DNA of 15,684 nt from Azoarcus sp. (GTDB lineage Bacteria; Pseudomonadota; Gammaproteobacteria; Burkholderiales; Rhodocyclaceae): contig JAITCV010000141.1 of the NCBI GenBank assembly GCA_031282905.1, positions 1-15,684 of the forward strand, written 5' to 3'. Position numbers and translations under genes: made by a program. Positions 8,208-13,708 of the stretch are shown here, in pieces. The notes below the pieces were generated by a model. That model did no database searches and had not been told where the DNA came from. It saw only the letters and a program-made list of their open reading frames with translations. Positions within the stretch are counted from its first letter, which is position 1. Every line of letters starts with the position of its first letter.

Positions 8208-8468
8208 TCAGATCTCCTCGGACTCCTCGAGCGTAAGCGTTTCGTCCGAATATTCATAGGAAAGGGTGACGGACATGACGTGCGCCACCTGGTGGACTTG
8301 CAGGATGGAATCGGAAACGGCATAGCCGGGACCATCTTCCAGTAAAACGATCATCCGTCCGTCGCCGCTGTCGGCGACCACCTGGGCACCCGGCACCCTT
8401 GCCACCGCCGCCGCGATTTCGGCGGCGTGACAAGGCCGGAATTTGAGCACGAGGCTGACGATCTTCAA
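8208..8468 (-). CDS. napD: NapA-specific Tat chaperone NapD (TTG start)
   Basis: NapD binds the twin-arginine signal of NapA and holds back export until the cofactor is inserted. Read from the TTG at 8468-8466 the protein is 86 residues (MKIVSLVLKFRP...), the usual family size. It has the typical beta-alpha-beta pattern, a VPGAQV segment at 25-30, and an acidic C-terminus. No ATG begins the conserved region: the in-frame ATGs upstream lie inside or beyond napF. The TTG has AAGGAG at 7 bases and its bases overlap the napF stop (TTGA). napA starts one base after the stop, as expected for a chaperone and its client. Confidence 0.9.
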   Translation of the reverse strand: MKIVSLVLKFRPCHAAEIAAAVARVPGAQVVADSGDGRMIVLLEDGPGYAVSDSILQVHQVAHVMSVTLSYEYSDETLTLEESEEI

Positions 8469-8740
8469 GCGCGCGCTCCTTCGGGCACGACTTCGGCAAC
8501 GACAATGGCACGCACCGGGCAAGCCGTCGCGCACTCGCCGCAAGCCGTACACAGGGAAACATCGATGATGGGCCGCGCCGGTTGCCCCAACCGGGGCGCG
8601 AAACGAATGGCCCCTGTTTCGCAATGCTCCTCGCACGAGCGGCACGAAACGCCACGCTCCGGCAGACAGGACGGAAGAATCCCCGGCGCGGCGGCAGGTG
8701 GACGACGGCCCAACAGGAACATCCGACGACCAATATTCAT
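8465..8740 (-). CDS. napF: Short ferredoxin-type protein NapF with two Fe-S clusters
   Basis: NapF is a cytoplasmic Fe-S protein that interacts with NapA, probably in maturation of its cluster before export. This form is 91 residues, against about 160 in E. coli. It keeps the family's Arg-rich start (MNIGRRMFLLGRR) and then goes straight to the C-terminal half: C25-x7-C33-x2-C36-x3-C40, which matches E. coli NapF in spacing, and C64, C67, C70, C74 (CTACGEC...CP). The two N-terminal clusters of the long form are absent. I prefer the ATG at 8740 because GGGA lies 5 bases upstream; an ATG at 8746 is also in frame. It is the first gene of the operon. Confidence 0.88.
   Translation of the reverse strand: MNIGRRMFLLGRRPPAAAPGILPSCLPERGVSCRSCEEHCETGAIRFAPRLGQPARPIIDVSLCTACGECATACPVRAIVVAEVVPEGARA
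8476..8481 (-). promoter_or_regulatory. Shine-Dalgarno that decides the napD TTG start
   Basis: The minus strand reads AAGGAG, a near-consensus ribosome site located inside the last codons of napF and seven bases before the TTG at 8468-8466. It explains how a full-length NapD can begin without an ATG. Confidence 0.75.
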
Positions 8741-8746
8741 TTCCAT

Positions 8747-9012
8747 CCCAAAATACGCGAACTTTTTTTATTGCCGCGAGTCGTGACTGGCGACCAGCAT
8801 AGCGTAAAAAACCGTGTTGGAGAAGGGTTTTCGGGAATCGGACGGTTGAACAAAACATCGGGGCATTGCCGCAACGATTCCTGGAAGAAGGCCAATTCAA
8901 TTGCGCAATGTACCTGTCTATATCGAAAAGCCTCATTCCATTGCCTGCAAGCTGCCTGAGTGTCGCGAGCCTCGTCTCCGTCCACTTTCATGGCGCGATA
9001 GCTGTCCGATCG
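8747..9012 (-). promoter_or_regulatory. Presumed control region of the nap-moa operon
   Basis: This 266-base non-coding stretch lies upstream of napF, the first gene of the directon, so the main promoter is expected here. The best minus-strand -10 candidate I see is TATGCT at 8801-8796, without a good -35, which would suit activator dependence. A perfect 10-base palindrome ATTGCGCAAT is at 8900-8909. I do not see a clear FNR box (TTGAT-N4-ATCAA) or a convincing NarL/NarP heptamer pair. An A-rich run is at 8763-8770 in the probable leader. The assignment rests mostly on position. Confidence 0.45.
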
Positions 9013-9352
9013 TCATGCTTTCCTCACGACGAGGAAATAATGGAACGGGCGGTCGTGCAGATTCGAGGACGAGGAAGCATCTTCCCGGCAGAGGCACTGC
9101 TCCTGCAACGCCAGCACCTCATCGACCGATGCTCCGCGCGTAGCGTCCCCCCGGACGCCTGCCCAGCAGACAAGGCTCGCCATCGGCCTCGTCGCGCACC
9201 AGGTAACGACGAAGCTGCGGACGAAGCCGCAGACGAAGACTGCGCGCGCACATCCCCAGCAACTGCGCCGCTTCCTCCTGGCTCAAACGCTCTCTTCCAT
9301 TCAGGTGGACATCAAAAGTCCGTGACACGAAGCCAGAGAATTTGCTTGCCAA
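9013..9352 (-). pseudogene. Decayed N-terminal fragment of an ISNCY-type transposase
   Basis: The minus strand encodes RLSQEEAAQLLGMCARS, which I recognise as the helix-turn-helix start of ISNCY-family transposases (usual form RLTQEEAARLLGVCERTFRRY). This is followed by RRYLVRDEADGE and GRRPGG, like the family's RY-EADG-GL-DRR stretch. About eight extra residues (RLRLRPQL) interrupt the helix-turn-helix. The first frame then stops at 9119, and a shifted frame continues with SVDEVLALQEQ, like the family's APVDEVL, before stopping at 9013. The catalytic domain is absent and I see no flanking inverted repeats. It is thus a remnant of an old insertion between the nap operon and the tRNA. The family call comes from memory of the motif and is moderately sure. 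Confidence 0.55.
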
Positions 9353-9374
9353 CCTGCCGAAGGTTGGCTATAGT
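9346..9374 (+). promoter_or_regulatory. Promoter of the initiator tRNA
   Basis: TTGCCA (9346-9351) and TATAGT (9369-9374) are separated by exactly 17 bases. Both are close to the sigma-70 consensus, and the expected transcription start near 9381 is about seven bases before the mature tRNA. The spacer is filled by an inverted repeat, listed separately. Confidence 0.7.
9348..9368. repeat. Inverted repeat filling the tRNA promoter spacer
   Basis: GCCAACC (9348-9354) and GGTTGGC (9362-9368) are perfect complements around a 7-base loop. The repeat lies between the -35 and -10 elements and overlaps the end of the -35, a place where a DNA-binding protein would block polymerase. It could also be chance or a leftover of the nearby insertion element. 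Confidence 0.5.
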
Positions 9375-9387
9375 TCCGCTTCTCCGC

Positions 9388-9464
<77 letters not shown>

Positions 9465-9472
9465 ACGCCGTT

Positions 9473-9503
9473 TGCAGAGTGCCGGTCAATCCGGCACTCT
9501 GCA
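9473..9503 (+). terminator. Stem-loop terminator after tRNA-fMet
   Basis: A perfect 13-base-pair stem (arms TGCAGAGTGCCGG and CCGGCACTCTGCA) with a five-base loop TCAAT lies nine bases after the tRNA CCA end. The stem is strong, but the following T tract is short (ATTTCTGCC), so termination may be partial. The hairpin may also guide 3' processing. Confidence 0.7.
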
Positions 9504-9959
9504 TTTCTGCCAGCGCCCCGCCTGCCGCCCGTTGTAGATCGGGTGACCGAGATACCCACTCCTTTCGCATCCGGATGAAACGCCGTGTGCCTCCACAGAT
9601 TGAAGAATAATATTTTCATGGATAGCATGAACACGCCCTAGAGAACCGCTGAATAGATCCTTATTCCAGCGAACGATGAAATGAAATGTAACACATTGAT
9701 TTTTATTGATAAAATTGTCCGCAAGATGAAGATTCCGATTTGGCCACTATTTCCATAGAATTATTTTTCATCGCTTATTCCTTCTTCTATTCGATGCCAA
9801 GATTCATAAATCATTCCTTCAGGGAATGTTTATCCACGCAAAACATTTTGAGAGGCGCGAAGATACTGTCACCTATTACCACCATAACGATCTGCAAACC
9901 CTGATTCGGGCAACGGACAAACAAGACACGTCCAAATGTCAAACTCAAGGCTGGGGCAA
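9504..9959. other. AT-rich intergenic stretch with no gene I can support
   Basis: These 456 bases separate the tRNA hairpin from the convergent end of the PAS-GGDEF-EAL gene. The part from about 9595 is clearly more AT-rich than the rest of the window and has no open frame with a credible start or family pattern. The only structure I see is a weak hairpin (CATTCC/GGAATG, 9812-9828) that might help end the minus-strand transcript. It may be an old junction between two chromosomal segments. Confidence 0.5.
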
Positions 9960-12596
9960 TCAGGCTTTTGTTCGCGTTTCAGAGGGGCTGTCTTTCAGTT
10001 CGGCGAGTTTCCTGGCGAAATCTTCGGCGGGGATGGGGCGGCTGAAGAGGTAGCCCTGGAAGATGTCACAGCCGTGGTGAAGCAGGAACAGGCGTTGATC
10101 CTCGGTTTCCACCCCTTCGGCGACCACCTTGAGGCCCAGGCCATGAGCGAGGGCGATGACCGAGACCGCGATCTTGCCGTCGGCATCGGCATGGTGGATG
10201 TCGGAGACGAAACTCTGGTCGATCTTGAGCACGTTGACCTGGAACTGCTTGAGGTAGGAGAGCGATGAATAACCCGTGCCGAAATCGTCGATCGACAGCG
10301 ATATGCCCATATCACGCAGCAGGTTGAGCATGTTGAGGGTGCGCTCGACATTGCGCATCAACATGGATTCGGTGAGTTCGAGTTCGAGCAGTTCGGGTTC
10401 GATCTGGGCGGTCGTCAGGCTGTCGCGCACCAGTTCGGGCAGGTCATTTTGCAGGAATTGCTGGGCCGAGAGGTTGACCGCGATCGGCACCACCGGCAGT
10501 CCGGCCATGCGCCAGTCGTGGATTTGCTGGCAGGCGGTGCGCAATACCCATTCGCCGATGGGCACGATGAGACCGGTTTCTTCGGCAAGGTGGATGAAGC
10601 GGCCCGGCGGGATCATGCCCTGTTCGGGGTGACGCCAGCGCAGCAACGCTTCCGCGCCGTACAGCAAACCGGAATGGGCGTCGATCTTGGGTTGATAGTG
10701 GAGTTCGAGTTCCCTGCGGTCGAGTGCGCTGCGCAACTGGTTTTCGAGCAGCAGATCGCCCATCGACGTGGTGTTCATGTCGGCGGAGTAAAAGCGGAAG
10801 CTGTTGCGTCCGCTTTCCTTGGCGCGGCTCATCGCTAGGTCGGAATTGCGCAATAGTTCGGCGGGGGTGTCGCCGTCGTTGCCGGAGATGGCGATGCCGA
10901 TGCTGGCGGTGACGGTGATGTCATGTTCGCCGAGCAGATAGGGGCGGCCGATGTTGGAGAGCAGTTTCCTGGCCACGCCCGCTACATCTTGCGGTTGGTT
11001 GATGTCGGGCAGGATGAAGACGAATTCGTCGCCACCCAGGCGCGCCACGGTGTCGGTGTCCCTCAGCATGCTTTGACTGCGGTGGGCGACTTGCTGGAGC
11101 AGGGCGTCGCCCAGGTCGGAGCCGAGGGTGTCGTTGATGTTGCGGAAGCGGTCGAGGTTGAGGAAGAGCACCGCGGTGTGACAGCCGATGCGTTGCGATT
11201 GGGTGATGGCTTCGCCCAGACGCTCTTGCATCAGCAGGCGGTTGGGCAGGTTGGTGAGCGCGTCGTGGTGGGCGAGGTGGTGGATGTGGGCTTCGGAGCG
11301 CTTGCGCTCGGTGATGTCGGAGAATACGCCAATGTAGTGGGTGACGGCGCCGTTGGCATCCTTTACCGAAGTGATGGACAGCCATTCTGGATAGATCTCG
11401 CCATTCTTGCGCCGGTTCCAGATTTCGCCCTGCCATTTGTTGCGACGTTCCAGCGCTTTCCACATGTCATGGTAGAAGGTGGGGGCGTGGCGACCGGACG
11501 ACAGCAGCGAGGGGGAGTGCGAGCGAATTTCTTCCTGGGTGTAGCCGGTGATCGCGGTAAATGCCGGGTTGGCGACGAGAATGCGCACGCGGCCGTCGGT
11601 GATGACCATGCCTTCGACCGCGCTGGTGAATACCGTGGCATAGAGCCTGAGATTGGCTTCGGTACGGTGCAGCTCGTCGATGCGTTCTTCCAGATTGCGG
11701 TTGGATTCGCGCAGCGCGCGGGTGGCACGGCCCAGGCGGGTGAAGACCAGCGCCAGATAGGCGGTGAGGAGCAGGGCGGTGACGAAGAGCAGCACGCGGT
11801 AAATGCGGGCGCGTTCCGCAATGTGGCTGTAACCGGTGTTGTAGAGCCGGACGATCTGTTCGTTGGTGGCGATGGTGGGGACTTCGAGGATTTCGTGGAG
11901 CAGGGTGTCTACCGTGGCCTTGCGCCCGACCATGACCTGGGCGTGCTTGACCACGTTGCGCAGTTCGGTGCCCAGCGCGGGAGGCAGGGTGGCCACCTCG
12001 CGTTCGAGCGTTTCGATGCGGGTGTTGATGCGCAGCGCCAGATCGGTGCCGCCGGAGACCATATAGGTCATGACTTCGCTGGCCAGCGCGTCGAGTTCGG
12101 CGCGCAGGCGGGGAATGTTCAGCGTCTGGATGGAATTCACCGCCACGGGAAAATAGCGGGTCGAATTGCGCAATACCGCGTTTTCGCGCTTGAAGCGCTC
12201 GATATGGTTGATCTTGCGTTGAACCAGGGCGCCCAGTTCCGCGACCTTGGCGGCGATCAGCGGGACGTCTTCCTTGGCGAGAAAACCGGGCATGCGGTGC
12301 AGGGCTTCGACCAGGCTGGAAATTTCGTTGGCGCCACGGGAGAGGATGTCGAAGTTTTGGTAAAGCCCGAAACGGGTGGCAAGCACCGAGGCGTTGATTT
12401 CGGCGTCGACCTGGTAGACGTTTCTCAGTTCGTTGCTGTAACGCTGGTGTTCGACGATCGAGACCGAATCGGCATTGCTGAACAGCCAGATCAATACGAT
12501 CCCGGATACCAGCCACATGGCCAGCATGCGTCCGATGTTGATCCAGCGCGGTTGAGATGGCGATGGCGGGGCGACGCTGGCTTCTTGCTCGGTCAT
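9960..12596 (-). CDS. Membrane receptor with periplasmic helical sensor, PAS, GGDEF and EAL domains
   Basis: This 878-residue protein probably makes and/or degrades cyclic-di-GMP in response to a periplasmic signal. A first membrane segment at about 24-40 and a second at about 267-286 enclose an all-helical periplasmic domain resembling the DAHL sensor type (for example FKRENAVLRNSTRYFP near 135-150). A short coiled coil leads to a PAS domain (about 312-430). The GGDEF domain follows (about 440-600) with intact GGDEF at 521-525 and an inhibitory RxxD site (512-515) five residues before it. The EAL domain (about 615-865) has EAL at 649-651, DDFGTGYSSL at 770-779 and EGVET at 827-831. Both catalytic domains look active. 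Its ATG overlaps the stop of the peroxidase gene (ATGA), so the two are probably translated together. Confidence 0.93.
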   Translation of the reverse strand: MTEQEASVAPPSPSQPRWINIGRMLAMWLVSGIVLIWLFSNADSVSIVEHQRYSNELRNVYQVDAEINASVLATRFGLYQNFDILSRGANEISSLVEALHRMPGFLAKEDVPLIAAKVAELGALVQRKINHIERFKRENAVLRNSTRYFPVAVNSIQTLNIPRLRAELDALASEVMTYMVSGGTDLALRINTRIETLEREVATLPPALGTELRNVVKHAQVMVGRKATVDTLLHEILEVPTIATNEQIVRLYNTGYSHIAERARIYRVLLFVTALLLTAYLALVFTRLGRATRALRESNRNLEERIDELHRTEANLRLYATVFTSAVEGMVITDGRVRILVANPAFTAITGYTQEEIRSHSPSLLSSGRHAPTFYHDMWKALERRNKWQGEIWNRRKNGEIYPEWLSITSVKDANGAVTHYIGVFSDITERKRSEAHIHHLAHHDALTNLPNRLLMQERLGEAITQSQRIGCHTAVLFLNLDRFRNINDTLGSDLGDALLQQVAHRSQSMLRDTDTVARLGGDEFVFILPDINQPQDVAGVARKLLSNIGRPYLLGEHDITVTASIGIAISGNDGDTPAELLRNSDLAMSRAKESGRNSFRFYSADMNTTSMGDLLLENQLRSALDRRELELHYQPKIDAHSGLLYGAEALLRWRHPEQGMIPPGRFIHLAEETGLIVPIGEWVLRTACQQIHDWRMAGLPVVPIAVNLSAQQFLQNDLPELVRDSLTTAQIEPELLELELTESMLMRNVERTLNMLNLLRDMGISLSIDDFGTGYSSLSYLKQFQVNVLKIDQSFVSDIHHADADGKIAVSVIALAHGLGLKVVAEGVETEDQRLFLLHHGCDIFQGYLFSRPIPAEDFARKLAELKDSPSETRTKA

Positions 12597-13657
12597 GGTT
12601 GCAGCCGCTCCCCACGGAATTCACCGGTCAGGCTGTCGAGAAAGGCGGCGATCAGGCGTCTGTCTTCCACGGACAGGGAGCGTCCCAGTTGATAGCGGCC
12701 CATGATGTCGACCGCCTCGTCCAGGGTGGCGATACTGCCATCATGAAAATAAGGCGCGGTCAGCGCGACGTTCCTCAAACTGGGTACCTTGAATACATAA
12801 CGGTCTTCTTCCTGGCCGGTGATGTTGTAACGCCCCAGATCGGCCTTGGTGAGATTGCCGCGATCGGCGAAATAATCGCCCATCACGCCGAAACGCTGGA
12901 AGAAGTTGCCACCGACATTGATGCCCTGGTGGCAACTGATGCAGCCGTAGTCGGTGAAACGGTTGTAGCCCTCCAGCGCGTCGGCGCCAATGGCGCCGGG
13001 GTTGCCGTTCAGGTAGCGGTCGAATGGACTGTTGGGGGTGACCAGGGTGGTTTCATAACGGGCAATGGCGTCGGATACGCTTGTTTCATTGATCGCGCCG
13101 CCATATTCGCGCTGGAAATCCCTGCGGTAATCGGCATCGTTTTCAAGGCGGCGGATGACGATCGGCCAACTGCTGGCCATCTCGACCGGGTTGAGAATGG
13201 GGCCGGCCACCTGTTCGGCCAGGTTGGCGGCGCGGCCATCCCAGAACTGGCGGAAGTTGTAGACCGAATTGAACACGGTCGGGGAGTTGACATCGCCGAC
13301 TGCGGCATTGACCCCGATCGAGCGTTTGCGTCCATCGTCGCCGCCGGTGGCGATGATGTGACAGCTTGCGCATGAGATGCTGCCGTCGGCAGAAAGTTGG
13401 GGATCATTGAACAGCCGGTCACCGAGCGCGATCTTGCCCGCATCGGCTTCATCGGCCGCGCGGACGGGAATGGGAATGATCGCGTTGTGCTGTCCACGCA
13501 TGTTGCGCAAGGCGTCCGAATTGTTGCTGTCTATTCCGCCGGAAGCCGGATGGGATTCGGCGCTTTCATCCACGGGAAGCATGAGTACCGCGACCAGCGC
13601 CGCCGCCAGGAGCGCGAGGAAGCCGTACAACAGGAAGTGGAAATGACCTTGATTCAT
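12593..13657 (-). CDS. Membrane-anchored dihaem cytochrome c peroxidase (CcpA/MauG family)
   Basis: The family reduces hydrogen peroxide to water in the periplasm with electrons from small cytochromes or cupredoxins; some members instead oxidise proteins (MauG) or act as sensors. The 354-residue product has an N-terminal hydrophobic segment at about 8-27, probably an uncleaved anchor. Haem sites are CASCH at 96-100 and CISCH at 239-243. The family blocks FRQFWDGRA at 135-143 and FKVPSLRNVALTAPYFHDGS (289-308) are present. The ATG at 13657 has no clear Shine-Dalgarno, and a possible -10 (TACAAT, 13669-13664) lies so close that the message may be leaderless. The stop overlaps the start of the PAS-GGDEF-EAL gene. 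A detoxifying role and a role in signalling to the receptor are both possible. Confidence 0.9.
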   Translation of the reverse strand: MNQGHFHFLLYGFLALLAAALVAVLMLPVDESAESHPASGGIDSNNSDALRNMRGQHNAIIPIPVRAADEADAGKIALGDRLFNDPQLSADGSISCASCHIIATGGDDGRKRSIGVNAAVGDVNSPTVFNSVYNFRQFWDGRAANLAEQVAGPILNPVEMASSWPIVIRRLENDADYRRDFQREYGGAINETSVSDAIARYETTLVTPNSPFDRYLNGNPGAIGADALEGYNRFTDYGCISCHQGINVGGNFFQRFGVMGDYFADRGNLTKADLGRYNITGQEEDRYVFKVPSLRNVALTAPYFHDGSIATLDEAVDIMGRYQLGRSLSVEDRRLIAAFLDSLTGEFRGERLQP

Positions 13658-13664
13658 GGGCGTA

Positions 13665-13685
13665 TTGTAACTGTTGTCGTAACAA
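13665..13685. repeat. Inverted repeat just upstream of the peroxidase gene
   Basis: On the minus strand the site reads TTGTTAC-GACAACA-GTTACAA, an inverted repeat with outer arms TTGT/ACAA and inner AC/GT matching (6 of 7 positions per arm). It ends eight bases before the ATG and overlaps the candidate -10 TACAAT (13669-13664). Position and symmetry suit an operator for the peroxidase-receptor pair. The cognate regulator is not in the window. Confidence 0.4.
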
Positions 13686-13708
13686 ACCGTACTACCGGGG
13701 GCTTGGTA

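Noticed and set aside
8837..8860. TTGAACAAAACATC as an FNR-like site upstream of napF.
   Set aside because: The second half does not match ATCAA and the spacing is wrong.
9812..9828. A 6-base-pair hairpin as terminator of the receptor gene.
   Set aside because: The stem is short and AT-rich, about 130 bases from the stop, and lacks a T run; too weak to call.
9826..10053. A 75-codon plus-strand frame in the AT-rich stretch.
   Set aside because: It runs into the end of the receptor gene on the other strand and has no convincing start or family pattern.
10923..12692. A 589-codon plus-strand frame opposite the PAS-GGDEF-EAL gene.
   Set aside because: The minus strand encodes an intact multi-domain protein; the plus-strand product is low-complexity Gly/Asp/Val-rich and has no ribosome site or motif.
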